Origin: Gloeophyllum trabeum ATCC 11539
Lineage: Eukaryota > Basidiomycota > Agaricomycetes > Gloeophyllales > Gloeophyllaceae
Length of the DNA: 64,000 bases
NCBI RefSeq assembly: GCF_000344685.1
Contig: NW_006920413.1
Span: 1,057,717-1,121,716 of the forward strand
Reading direction: 5' to 3'
The notes beneath the pieces were generated by a model. That model was not told the origin of the DNA. It saw only the letters and a program-made list of their open reading frames with translations, and did not search any database. Numbering within the stretch: the stretch's first letter is position 1; every line of letters begins with the position of its first letter. Shown here piece after piece: positions 1 through 11,312 of this stretch. Position numbers and translations under genes: made by a program.

Positions 1-242
1 CTGAGCAGGTACATGGCGACGGCTTCATCATCATCCCACTTCGTAACCTTGTCCTCTTCCTCCTGGGTGGGGACAGTGCTACGTGGCTGTGGCTTCGCTG
101 TCGACCCAGAGAAGTGACCCCAGAGTCGTTTCGCCCTTACGGCAGTCTCGAAGCGCTCAGAAAATACAGCAAAGTTCACGCCAGAAGGATCCAGCTTCGG
201 CACTGATGAGGGGAGGGTATCGGAGGGTCGGTCAGAAGACAT
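1..242 (-). CDS. copia-type gag polyprotein, N-terminal part (partial)
   Basis: The reading frame starts at the ATG at 242 on the minus strand and stays open to the window edge (about 80 codons). It contains PKLDPSGVNFAVF, RAKRLWGHFSG and KWDDDEAVAMYLL. These match the layout of copia gag N-termini, with a short leader, a 'PKLxxxGxNWxxW/F' segment, a 'xxxGHFxGxxxxP' turn and then 'WxxDxxxAxxxL'. It lies 58 bp inside the putative primer-binding site, as expected for a gag start. Gag proteins build the virus-like particle in which the element's RNA is reverse-transcribed. No stop or frameshift is visible in the part seen. Confidence 0.75.
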   Translation of the reverse strand, partial: MSSDRPSDTLPSSVPKLDPSGVNFAVFSERFETAVRAKRLWGHFSGSTAKPQPRSTVPTQEEEDKVTKWDDDEAVAMYLL

Positions 243-318
243 ATTGTGTATCAGTAACGACAGGGGGGGATGGATTATATGCAGCTATAGCCCGAGGAAG
301 CTTGGGCTCATAACCTTT

Positions 319-565
319 TGGCTATGAACGATCTCTGCGAAGACGTAGTTGTCGTCTGTAGCAAGACAACAAAGGCTCACTCAGCACGTCTTCCGGGACA
401 ATGCAAAGATGAGGTTGGCGTACGAGACGCGCGCGGTACTTGTATGCTATGATACGTCTAGGAACAAAGATAACGATACCGTTGATATGAGTTTATCATA
501 AGTCTAATAAGTGGAAATATCAAATAACGAGCGTTGCTGAGGTGAATCGTATGGAACTGTCAACA
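319..565 (-). repeat. Putative LTR of the copia element (247 bp)
   Basis: The boundaries are inferred from the TG/CA ends and the adjacent primer-binding site. On the minus strand the sequence starts TGTTGACAG at 565 and ends ATAGCCA at 319. The partner LTR is not in the window, so the exact ends are provisional. Confidence 0.55.
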
Positions 566-1654
566 AGATACGATAGTCCAGAAAAGGCAAATGTCAGTTG
601 CGAGGAATCCGGGCGCGTTTGTCTCTCCAACATGACATCGGCGCGTCAGGGTGATGGCAGCCTGCAAGTTGACTACCAACGAACACTGGAACAAGCTGCA
701 ACGTCCTTTTGTACCAGGCCAAAGGGCTTCTGTCGGCCATGTCGTCGGCTCGATCAATCTTGGTCTGGCTCTCCAGCCTCGTTGGGTAGATTATTACCTT
801 CAAAGTCTATCCTTCAGTTCCGAAACCACGCTTTACTTTGCACTTGACATGCCATCTCCGTCCTGATGTCCTGCCGCGCACTCCTAGATTTATTAAATCA
901 GTCGCCTGACCTTGCAAGGTACGTTCAGTCACCTACTACTCTTTCGGTATATGGCAAACTACTCCCGTAAAGCAGGAACTTTTGTCCTTTGTCCCACTGA
1001 TGCAGCGGCTAGGTTCGTGCGATGTACTGACGGTAATGGCTACCGCGATCCCTATGTCAAATGATTCAGGTGATCACAGCGTCTTAGCGCTCGATACCCC
1101 ACGGGGGGAATACGTATTGCACGCCACCACTCGCAGTAAGGCTGAAGTTCTGCCACTCAAGGTTTGCAAATGATACAGGTGCACATCAAGCTTGAATTGA
1201 AAGAATCAAGCCTCCAGGGACATTCCATCAGATTCTGCCCAGACATGCATCACATCGGACGATAAAGCGTGGAGTCCGGATGTGGACGACTTGTGCGAGA
1301 ATGTCCGGTGGGCAGTCCGCATCCTTCTGATACTGCTTGTGTCTACCGGCGTCGTAGTTCACTCCCATTCCAGCCTTCGCCGAGCTCGCATAAGTCCGAC
1401 CTCCAATGGTTGGAGTACGCGTCTCTGAGTCGTGCACCTATTTTATCGTCCACGTCTGAGTACGACCCTTACAACTCCAGCGTATTGCTACGTCTTGTAT
1501 CTCCCATTCAGGTGACCCCGCATCCGACGTGCACTATGTAGCGAGACCCACACTAATTATACACCACCTCTTGTCAGAGCGCCGCAACGATGCCCGGCGC
1601 CCCAAGGGCCTTGTCCACAGCGAAACTCCCTTGTGACCATTAACATGCTCACTC
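566..1654. other. Intergenic stretch without a recognisable gene
   Basis: Only short, overlapping, uninformative open frames occur here on both strands. None shows a domain, a splice pattern or a homologue that I recognise. The right part is presumably the 3' flank of the membrane-protein gene that ends at 1655. Confidence 0.5.
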
Positions 1655-3066
1655 TTATGACGAGGACATACTACGCCATGGCTCTCCCAGAGATGATGTG
1701 TCCATAGGCTTCGCATCTGACGGTTGGTCAGGTATATGAGGAATACCCGGGGGAGTCTTCGGTAACAGGTCGAAAGTGCGCAGTATGAACACCGTCTCTT
1801 CCTCGCTAAACTCCATGTCAACGGAGGACGACCCGCCAAGTTGCTGACCCGACCGGTATGAGTCCTGTGAGTACGCCGATTTCGAGTACGTCGACCAGCA
1901 GTGGGACGCAATGGCAGCGTCATGGAGCGTGGGGGGATTCCCCGCGCGTTTCTTGCCGCGGAACTTGCGCCTCAGGGTCTCCAAGGTGCTGAGGTAGAGA
2001 GGCTCGTTCCTACTGGCACGGGCCCGAACATGGGCAGCCGGGGGCGCAGCCAATGAGAACGCGAACGGGTCGTTGCGGTCGAAAAAATCACGACTTGGGG
2101 TAGGTGGCAGCACGGGGGAGCACCACGAGACAGAGCGTACGGATGCTGTCGAGGGGGAGTCTGTTGGACGAGGAACGAATGATACAGCTGTGAGAACAGC
2201 CGGTCGTCACATGTTACTGACTTGAACGTTCATCAGAGCTTACCATGGAGGGCAGATATGATACAGCAGGTCCAAATTGTCAGGAATAAGGCATACAAGA
2301 CCTGGGGGGTATGACCGCCAAGTAAATTGGACGCCGAGCACGCCACTGCGAGCAGCTGACCAGCCCACACTAGATACACAGGAATGAGCTGGTGCGAGTT
2401 CTGGCGGCGGCGGTAGAAAAGAAGGTGAACGATGGGGAAAAGAGTCAACAAGGTATTGATGAACCAGGTTATCGGCATGACAAGGTCGGACAAGGTGCGT
2501 TGGTGCAAAAGGAGCGACAAAAATGAGCACAAAGCCGCTGTATAGGATCATATTCAGTTGAACATCCAGTTTGAAGAACGTGCGCCTGACCAGAGAAAAG
2601 CGATAAGATGAGGCAAACCACCAGGAAGCGTCTCGAATTTCTTGGTATCCATGGATCCAGACCCATGTCTACGAGCCATTGGCCGCTCAATAATAAAATT
2701 GGTATAGCAGCCACTGATTGACGTTGGCCACGTTATCACGGCAAAGTGAAGATCGACAATGCGCGCATCAGGAGCAAGCCCTAGGACGTTCTAAAGCCTC
2801 TTACGTTCTGTCTGGACTAGGTATCTGAGAGAAGCAGCCGCAAGCCAGAACCTCTGTTGGTGGCGAGAACCCAACATCGCGGCAGTGATATCCATAGCAC
2901 CGGCGACGCCCGAGCAGAGACCGATAGAAAGAACGAAGAACAAGTACACATTTCGATCGCGCCCGACGAAAGCATTCCTACGAGAGAGATACGCAACCAG
3001 CGAACATATTGCGAAACCGAGGACGAGTAAGGACAGGACCGGAGGAACGAGTGAGAGAGACTCCAT
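1655..3066 (-). CDS. Seven-helix membrane protein of unknown function
   Basis: Four exons fit in phase: 3066-2805, 2713-2591, 2537-2244 and 2187-1655, giving 403 aa from the ATG at 3066. All introns are GT-AG (91, 53 and 56 bp). The first 225 or so residues hold about seven hydrophobic helices: LSLLVLGFAICSLVAYL, the YLFFVLSIGLCSG segment, a helix across the exon 1/2 junction, IPILLLSGQWLV, RRFLVVCLILSLF, ITWFINTLLTLFPIVHLLF and the pair LIPVYLVWAGQLLAVA / ALFLTIWTCCII. A hydrophilic, Ser/Pro/Arg-rich tail of about 175 residues follows, probably cytosolic. The topology resembles a receptor, but I see no Ste3, Pth11 or opsin signature. I do not recognise the family. Confidence 0.65.
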
Positions 3067-4052
3067 CGAGGAGGGGATATCGCAAGCCTGCCGCAAATGT
3101 CGATGACATTGTATAAATATTGCTGCCGTGGTATGAGCGGCAATTACCCTTAATAGAGGGCTTCAAATGCTAGTCCGTAAAGGGACGTGGTCCATTCAAT
3201 ACCTTACCTACATAATTGTCAGTCTGGAAGACGAAGATCCTCTACCTCCTTCCGCCAGGCAGAATAGGTATATAGCGTAGCCATATTCGATAATCCCGCG
3301 CCTGAGTAACTCCGACTATCCTTTTGAGCTTCAAAACATTAGAGATCTTGACTTGAGCTTGACAGGGAGAATTTTGGTGATGTCGGACATGTTGTTACGG
3401 GGTGTAAGTATCCCCCAGTACCACCTGGCATTCCCTACTCAAGCAGAAATGAGGGAGTTATGAAGAGCAATGTCGATGACCAGTCCTCGTGTCCTTTGCG
3501 CGGTCTTGATAAACTACGGCTGGGATGCGAGAAAGCCATCCGCAGTATGGTTGGCATTTATATGCTCGACGCTCGACCTTCCATTTGACAGGCTGCACTG
3601 CGGAAACTGAAATGTAACTTGAATTTGAAAAGGCATCCGGTACCGCAATGCATTGGGAGAAGAACATTTAGCAGATGTCAACCGGCGTAGTGATTCACTG
3701 CATTCAGGCACTTCTGCGTTGAGGGGGGACCCGCAAACGTCGTAAAACCGCGGGAGCAGCAGCAGATTAAGTAGCAGCGAAGGTGGAAGACCAACTTACA
3801 CGGAAGCGAATTATTGGTATAGTTACGTAATGTGAAGTGACGACTTTGTTCTCACGGGTTCGTGCCACCTGGTTACACCCACTCGAGTGTACGATCGAAT
3901 ATTCTATCATGCACTCTGCCATGCACCATCGTAGACTTCTGTTATAACCCTCATACACCGTATCATCCCTCCGATACACTTACAATTGATTCCGCCATCT
4001 CACGCTATTGTTATTCCTTTCCGCATCCAGCAACACTTCCGATCGACCCGCA
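3067..4052. other. Divergent intergenic region between the membrane protein and the F-box gene
   Basis: About 1 kb separates two divergently transcribed genes. It presumably holds both promoters. No coding exon, repeat or structural RNA is evident. The 3890-4050 stretch next to the F-box start is pyrimidine-rich (runs of CACTCT, CATCC and TTCC), which is common at fungal transcription starts. Confidence 0.45.
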
Positions 4053-6067
4053 ATGGCACAGGTGTCTGAGAGTGCAGCTGGCAGCAGCGCTTTCGGCCCT
4101 ATGGCTCTCCTGCTTGGACTTAAGAAACGAAACATGAAGTCTCCGCTCACGTCATTACCTGGGGACGTTCTTCTGGAGATTGCGAAGTTCCTACCATGTC
4201 TAGCAGACGTGCTTCACGTGTGTCTGACGGTGAGTACTCCCCGATAAACTTGACATGGTGGTAATCCCATGGCTACAGTCCTCCGTTATATACAATCAAG
4301 TTATGCAAGTCCTCTATGAGTCGGTAGACTTGTGCTCCGCAGATCAGTGCTCCCGAACCTTGAGCATGCTGCAGCGCAGACCAGAGGTGGCCCGTCACTT
4401 GCGAAAGCTGGTCGTACGTCCAGACGAAGATCCTAGGCGGAGGAGGAGGAGGTACTCGCCGGTCGATGGATACCTTGTCTCAGCTTCTGTCAGGCAAGCC
4501 GCGCCTCGACTGGATGCCTTGCATACGTTCATCTGGGATGGCGAGGACCTTCCGCCGTACGACGATATGTGGTTCGCTCTCCGGATATCGTAAGTGAAGA
4601 AGGTACGCCGAGGACTTCAACTCTAACGCACAAACGTCGTTCTTGTGTAGATGTCCACAGTTGCGAACGATCGGGACTAGCATGGGTCCAGTAACACCTA
4701 ACCCCCGGAGCCATGTGGGTCCACATCCCGACTTTGCCCTCGTGCACTTCCTGATCTTTCCGATTGGCAGTTGTTCGACTTCAGTAACTTGGCTGGCTTC
4801 TCCCTTACGCTGCGTTCCGGGTTTTACAGCCAGTTCGACGTGTGGGGTACGCAGGCATTAGCAGCTGCTGGAAGCTGCTATGTATTAACATTTATGAAGA
4901 TGATCTGCCCCCCTTCCAACCACTATGGGACATGCTAATCAAACGATGCCCAAACCTTGAAGTGCTCACTGTTGATGGCGTTTCTGCACGCCCTGCAGAT
5001 GCTCGTATCCTATACAGCGCACGCTGGCCGAAATTGCGCACACTAGTCGTAGGACCGATTCTGATTCAGCACGAAGCGCACAACTTCAACATCACGCAAG
5101 AGAAACCACCTTTTGCTAGGTTCCTCGAAGAACACAAGGACCTGCGGTCGCTGCATCTCACGAGCCACCACGCAGGTTTGAGCGCAGCCGACCTCCACGC
5201 GCTGGATATGGAAGCCTTGCCGCACTTAACGGAGTTCTGCGGTAGCTTGTCCCAGTTGCAGGCTTTGCCGCACTCCGTTGCGCGCTCCATCAAATCAGCA
5301 CGGTTCCCAGAGCCGATGTTATTACGAGAAGTCACGCCTCCATTGACGGTTTCCATGGTCCTGCATAATATGTCGTCATTGACGAACCTGAGTATCAACT
5401 TTGTCCTGCAATCAGGATACTACGACAATATCGGCGTGCTCAAGTCCATCGTCTCAAGCTGTCCGCTGCTGATCAACCTAGAGATCACGTGTAGTTCTCA
5501 GCCGGCATTCTATCTTGTATGTCCTATCATTCATTCCGAACAAATCTACCCATTGATGCCCCGCCTTTCCAGGATGCATTCTCGAGAGCCATACGTTCCC
5601 TGTCCAAGCTCCGCACCCTATCACTCACGATGGTCAAAGTCCCTGGCGACGAGCCCATGACTAAGGGTGCTGCGCGTATCGCCCTTTCGAACCCCCGGCT
5701 CAAGAAATTCACCGTCTCCTACATCTCCCGATATGCGTCTTTCCCCCGCCACTTCCACCACATCTATAGCCAGCCCATGCACTCCGATGCCTACGAGACC
5801 GGCACGTACGAGGTCATATGTGACCAGCACGGGTTGCCGATCAAGCTCTCCGTGTATGAGAGACATTCGCAGACGCTGGTGTGGTGGCACTGGGTGAGCC
5901 GGCGTCGATATGTCTACGACTTGAGGCCGCCGGGACATCCGGATGCGGAGAGGAAGGGGCTGGTGCAGCTGTTGATGGAGAAGGGGAACGCGGGGGAGGA
6001 GACGAGGCTCCTGTTTTTCTGCTGCATGTTGGTGGCGCTGGCCCTTTTGGCTACGATACGAGCGTGA
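4053..6067 (+). CDS. F-box protein with degenerate leucine-rich region and hydrophobic C-terminal tail
   Basis: Six exons join in phase: 4053-4229, 4279-4589, 4651-4714, 4771-4846, 4900-5516 and 5573-6067 (579 aa). Residues 31-60 form the F-box (SPLTSLPGDVLLEIAKFLP, then LADVLHVCLT), which recruits substrates to SCF ubiquitin ligases through Skp1. The rest follows the plan of the expanded basidiomycete F-box family, with segments such as NLAGFSLTLRSGFY and LWDMLIKRCPNLEVLTVDG and degenerate leucine-rich repeats. The last 20 or so residues (LLFFCCMLVALALLATI) look like a tail anchor, which is unusual for an F-box protein. Two short introns (4715-4770, 4847-4899) are essential to keep the frame. 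Substrate unknown. Confidence 0.8.
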
Positions 6068-7755
6068 TGGACCAAGTGCTAGAAGTCTCAATACGTGTAT
6101 GTATGTATATTCAGACCTCTGTGGCGACATATCAGGACTCGTCATAGTTAATGTTGTACCACCATTTTCCTAGACCATATAGATATGTATGGTGTGTTTG
6201 TATGTCATATTGTCCAGCACTTGCCTCCGTTCTTGCGACTGTGCCCAGCAACGAAGCCCGTTTGTCCCCCTGTACCAGAAATAGATTGCTCATCATTAGT
6301 TTGAGAGGGGCGCGCCATACTCGACACTTCGAAGGCACGGGGAAATCCCGGGCCATGGCCAGCCGGTGATCACATTCATTCCTCGCCAGTCTCACAAAGC
6401 AGCAATGGCTTCGTCACAGAGGCTGTATTTTCAAAGAGAGAGTGGGTGACCCTGAATCGGGCCCGCGATGGAGGTTAGAAGATCCCAGGGGTGAGATGTT
6501 GTGCGGTGAGAGCCACGACTGCCAATACTATGAGGTCACAACATGTTCGCAGAGATTGCACCTCTGGTACTCTACCACACAGTCTAAACCTCCCGACGAG
6601 AGCGGACTTCCGATTGGAGTATGGAGGCAGAGGGGCCACTATAGACTGTTCGTGTCTCTGAGAAGTGGTGACAGGAATGCGCCACTTGCGACAGTGGTGA
6701 GTTTATGGGCTAAATTGTTATCTGTCAGCCGCCAGGATGACTGAGCGGAACTACCATCGTGTTGTTGACAGGTGGATACACCCTGCAGAATACATATGCG
6801 AGGGAAATATGGCACATACGGAGGAAATGGATATGTTGCTTACTTGAGGACCAACTCTAGTCTTGCTGCGCGATGAGAATAGTGGACGCGGAAACACGAG
6901 GTGTCGTCACCTGAGATGCCGGCAGCCGAGACGGTAACATTCCGAGGGACTATTCTTAATTCGCTGCGCAAACTGGAGTATAAGGAGCACATAAGTCGCA
7001 TGCCTGCTGAGTAGCGCAGGATGAGGATGAGGCGGACCTCGCGCGAAGACGAACAGCAGATCCGATGCTACAGCTGTCAAGCCAGAGACTCTTTGATCGA
7101 CTGACACACATGCTATATGTTTGCTAATGTTGCCAAATAGACCACCGTCGCTGCGCCAGGAAGCATCATTCAATCCCCCCAGTCAGAGAGAAGTTGGGAG
7201 GCTCCTGGAGGGTCATCAGCACGGCACCCAGGCAGACGCCTGAAGACTTGTGATCAAGGGTCGGAAGGGCGCGCGAAGACGGTCAATCATCACTGGTCAA
7301 ATTTCAAGATAATGACGTTTGAGGGAAGACAGCGCTCGGGGATGGAAACGGTGGAACGAAAACGACGCGTCCGCCCGAGGTTTGAATTCCAGAGTAATGC
7401 CGGACAGTGCTATTCCATGATCACTGTATCGGAACTTGAATAATGACAGTTCATACCGTTCCCATATTGAAATGTGATGACCGTCAGGAGATGGACAGGA
7501 CATGAACCTCAGTCCAGCGTGGCTGAGAAGTGATAGGTCGATACTTGTGAAGATATCCTTAGCTTGTAAAGGTTCGACGAAGCGAAAAGCGGCACTTCAA
7601 ACAGGGGATAAGCGTCAGACCAATAAATTCAAGTAGTTGTGGCAGAGATGGTCGTGCGCAAGAAGATATAAAAACATTCGTGAGAACGCGTGGACCGCAT
7701 CTAGTCTCCCCTGGACTGCCACGATCGGGATGAGCCACAGAACGCGTCCGTATTA
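6068..7755. other. Intergenic region, no gene seen
   Basis: 1.7 kb downstream of the F-box gene contains only short unsupported open frames on both strands. I found no domain, splice-consistent exon chain or repeat until the inverted-repeat element that starts at 7756. Confidence 0.45.
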
Positions 7756-8299
7756 AGGCTCCAACCATTTAGTTTACGTTTACAGATTCTTGTAAACTAA
7801 ACATAAACATAAACAACCAGTAAACTAAACAGTAAATAAACAGTAAACAGCCTGTTTGGTATGTAAAGTGACTTCTTGCTCCCTCTCTAATGCCCGGATG
7901 CCTCCAAGAGCTCACGAGAGCCATACGTGACATAGTCTAACATACTGGGAGGACCGTCGAAGCCGGTTGTCCTTGTGGCTCGAGGGTACCCGCCACTTAC
8001 CTCAAAATAGACTACCCACGAGGGAGGTCGGTAAGTCCCGAAGGACCGACGAAGCATCGAAAGCCTGTGGCAAGGGGGGTACACTCTCCTGAGCCCCTCA
8101 AGTTGTCTATGAATTGAACATGGACAGCCTATATGAGCTTTACGTGGTGCCAGGTCAGCTCAAGCAGATGTTATATCTAACTGTTTGTTTACCCTTTATA
8201 TACTGTTTACCCCGGGTTTACTGGCTTGGCGTAAACAAACATAAACTTTAACACAAAAAAACCATTTAAAACAGTAAATAAACTAAAAGGTTGGAGCCT
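7756..8299. mobile_element. 544-bp TIR element (MITE-like) with GTTTA-rich subterminal arrays
   Basis: The left end AGGCTCCAACC (7756-7766) is repeated in inverted orientation at the right end (GGTTGGAGCCT, 8289-8299). Similarity continues inward as TAGTTTA plus GTTTAC-type motifs. Both subterminal regions (about 7768-7855 and 8178-8285) are packed with GTTTAC/TAAAC hexamers in both orientations, as is typical of transposase-binding repeats. The core (about 7860-8170) encodes nothing recognisable. I see no clear target-site duplication; the left flank is TTAA and the right flank is not. It is probably a non-autonomous DNA transposon of unknown superfamily. Confidence 0.65.
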
Positions 8300-9340
8300 G
8301 GCTCGATAATGATAGAGTTGCAATAAAAGAAAATAAAAAGAAAAAGAAAAAGGAAAAATTGGGATTGGCTCAGAGAGCCATGTGGCAGTTGTAGCTTCGA
8401 GGCCCTTGGGACCGAAATCTGCGTTACTCTCGGGCCTATGCTCCACAAATCACCCTCAGAGCCCTGAAGTAGGAACACAGCAGCTAGTGAGTGACAGATG
8501 GCATATTTTACCGAAAAATCCGAGTGTAAATACTGCTAAAATCGAATTTGTCCGGCCCCTCCAGGGCCATACTAGTACTCAACCCGTCCATCGTTCTCTG
8601 AGATATATCTCCTATAAAACGGCAACTGAAACCATGAGAAAGTCTACAGCTAGTCCATGCATATTTTCTGAAGGCGATTCAAGCCCAAAATACTGTGTAA
8701 TTCCTCAATTTGGGGCCCTCCGGGGCAAGTGACTTCTTGTATCAAACATTCAAAGCAAACACCACTCCCCCACAATTCCACGAAAGAGGTTTAACATTGA
8801 ATCTGTAGTTTGCATGCTTTCCCCCTCCACGCCACCTTACAAGGTCTGGATTACTGCGGATATCTGTAAATGCAGTGACACCCAGTCAGGCCAACTGCGC
8901 AGAGGATATTTCATTAAAAATAATTCTGTAAATCTACTGCTGTGAACTGTCTAACTGCTGCTGAGTGCTGAACACTCCCATAAAAACTCTGCATGGACAT
9001 CAAGGTCTGTTGGTATGATTTGGGGTAATGGATATCAAGCCGCATCTACCTTCATATATATGGTCTCAAGTATACAGTATACGCAGGTATTTTACCTATT
9101 GTACCCACGAACGGGAGCTCGTCCGGCACCTGTCATGGCAGGCACAAATCGAGTTCTCCTCGGGGAGAGCCACAGCAGCCGTTGTGGCGCCTCTGGCACA
9201 GCCACTCGATAACTCGTTGAGTTTGGTAGGTTCGTCCCACGAAATGGCACAGCCACTCGATATTGATATCGAGCAACCATATGCGTAACCTCCCTGGAGC
9301 CTCAGTCCGTATACGACGACAATACCGACTCAGGTTTTGG
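8300..9340. other. Intergenic region upstream of PIG-U
   Basis: No gene is evident. A 17-bp motif (GGCACAGCCACTCGATA) occurs twice, around 9195 and 9245, about 95-145 bp before the PIG-U start codon. A purine-rich A/G tract (about 8325-8360) lies just right of the inverted-repeat element. Confidence 0.4.
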
Positions 9341-11017
9341 ATGGACTGGCGGGAGTTTAGAGTGGCCTTTCCGCTGCTCGTATCATGCAGACTATTGCTT
9401 GCTCTTACCCCCTTTGTCAACTCTCTCGGCCTCGACCATAACCACCAGCTCTCGTCTCCGACGAATTCGTATGTTCGTCTGCAGGAAGGATTATTCCTCT
9501 TCAAGCATGACATAGATCCCTATGCGGGAGGCTCTTTCTACCACGTACGCACAGATTTATCAAGAATGCTCCTCTATGAATGCGAATATTATCTGCCAGT
9601 AGTCCCCGTTATACCTGTCACTATTCACCACTGTCCTCCCCACATCTCGCTTCGTGTCCCGGATAGTATGGACTATGCTCGACGTGCTCGGAGCATGGGC
9701 ACTGGTCAATATATGGAGAGAACGGCAGAGTGTAGTACGAACCTCAAGGGATACCCTTGTAGCTGCTGCGTGCGCTCTTTTCCATGCCCCTGGTCATTAG
9801 CCATAGCTGAACTATGACGGAAACGTCTGCAGGTATCTCCTGAACCCTTATATACTTCTCCCCAACCTAGCCCTGTCCACCGTCTCCTTTGAGAATACGC
9901 TCCAGCTTCTCGTCCTCTTGTACGCCTGCCGACGTTCGCCCTGTTTTCCTGATCAACCGCACCAGCCGACTAATTGTTTTTCCTAGGCCGCCCATCCCCC
10001 GCGCTCTTGCTTGCAGCCATTCTCATCCATCTTTCCCTTTACTCCGCCCTTCTTCTTCCGTCAATAGCACTCCTACTCCTATCCTCTCCGCACTCACATC
10101 TTGCGAACCCAAAATTCTTCACCGCATACCGACACCCGAACGCGTCTCTGAGCACCCTGCTATCATACATAGGAGAATGTGTGTTGTATTCGGTCGTACT
10201 GTGCCTATGCTGTACCGTGGTAGCGGGAGGCTGGGGCTGGGTTGAGAAGACATGGGGTGTGGTGTGCGTACATCATCCATCCAAGGCTTATGTACCTTGC
10301 AGTTGAGCCAGACTAACGTGGACTTCTAGCTTGACCCTTCCTGATCTTACCCCTAACCCTGGTTTATGGTGGTACTTCTTCACGGAGATGTTCGACCACT
10401 TCCGCCCATTTTTCCTCATGGTGTTCTCGGTGCGTCGCATTCTATTCCATTCTGCTCCGTACTTTGTTGTCAAGTCTAATGCATTCACGTCGTAGGTGCA
10501 CCTCCTCATCTATGTAGCGCCGGTTTGTTTGAAGTTCCAGTACGACTTCTCTCCATGTCAACTGTCCGCATGCTGATAGTTGTGACCTCGGATAGACATG
10601 ACCCTCTCTTCGCCTCCTTCGCGCTACTTGGCGTCCTAGGCATGTTCAAACCTTACCTGACTCTCGCCGATCCGGGGCTCTTTCTGAGCATGTACTCCGT
10701 CTTTCCCGAAATCTTCCCTTGTACCTCGCCGTTTCTTCCCTGTTCAACACAAGATACTAACCCTAAACTGCACAGACCTCTCACATCCGCTCCCAACGAC
10801 CCTCTTGCACCTACACGCGTCACTGCTCCTCCCCCTCTTCCACTCTCTATGGCTGAATCAAGGCACGGGTAACGCGAACTTCTTCTATGCGTCGACACTT
10901 GTTCTGGGCATGGCAAATGGTGCGGCCCTCGTGGACGCTATTTGGGCTGGGTTAAGGATTGCGATCGGCGGCAAGGAGAGCGAGGATGAAGGGGAGATCG
11001 CTGTTGTGCAGGAATAA
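9341..11017 (+). CDS. PIGU: GPI transamidase subunit PIG-U
   Basis: Eight exons fit in phase: 9341-9544, 9603-9769, 9833-9933, 9987-10263, 10330-10429, 10496-10539, 10596-10720 and 10776-11017 (419 aa, normal for the family). PIG-U is a multi-pass ER membrane subunit of the GPI transamidase, which replaces a protein's C-terminal signal with a preformed GPI anchor. Recognisable blocks are DPYAGGSFYH at the end of exon 1, AAAYLLNPYILLPNLALS spanning exons 2/3, and the signature DLTPNPGLWWYFFTEMFDHF starting near residue 255. SANSNFFYA of animal PIG-U corresponds to GNANFFYAST here. Many hydrophobic helices are present. The yeast name for the orthologue is GAB1. The GPI-anchored protease at 54.9 kb is a plausible client. 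Confidence 0.93.
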
Positions 11018-11312
11018 TGCCATGTAGTCTCTTACTCAGGCAGTATCTGGAGCCGCTACGGAGTGCTGGTTCAGACCCGTCCGGCCTTCCCGTCTTTCGC
11101 AGATGTGTCGCAAATTGTAGAATTCGACCGTCAACGTTTCAACGTTCAACGTCCACCCGTCAAGCACGCGACTGACAATGCAATCTGCTGGAGATCATAT
11201 GAAGTGAAGATTACACGATTGACAGGGTCTGATAAAGGCTTAGGATATTATATACAACGATAATGCAAGATAAGTCCGCTGCAGTGTAGGGTTGATGCGC
11301 ACAAGTCCAAAT

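Larger units (their letters stand above)
1..565 (-). mobile_element. 5' end of a Ty1/copia LTR retrotransposon (runs off the left edge)
   Basis: Read on the minus strand, the order is a putative LTR (565 down to 319), a primer-binding-like site (315 down to 300) and the start of a gag-like reading frame (from 242). The putative LTR begins TGTTGACAG and ends AGCCA, so it has the usual TG...CA ends. The stretch GGTTATGAGCCCAAGC just inside it resembles the internal initiator-tRNA-Met primer site of copia elements. The body and the other LTR lie outside the window, so intactness and target-site duplication cannot be judged. Confidence 0.75.

Noticed and set aside
4771..4910. Apparent frameshift in the F-box gene
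   Set aside because: A 53-bp GT-AG intron (4847-4899) restores the family pattern exactly, so no frameshift is needed.
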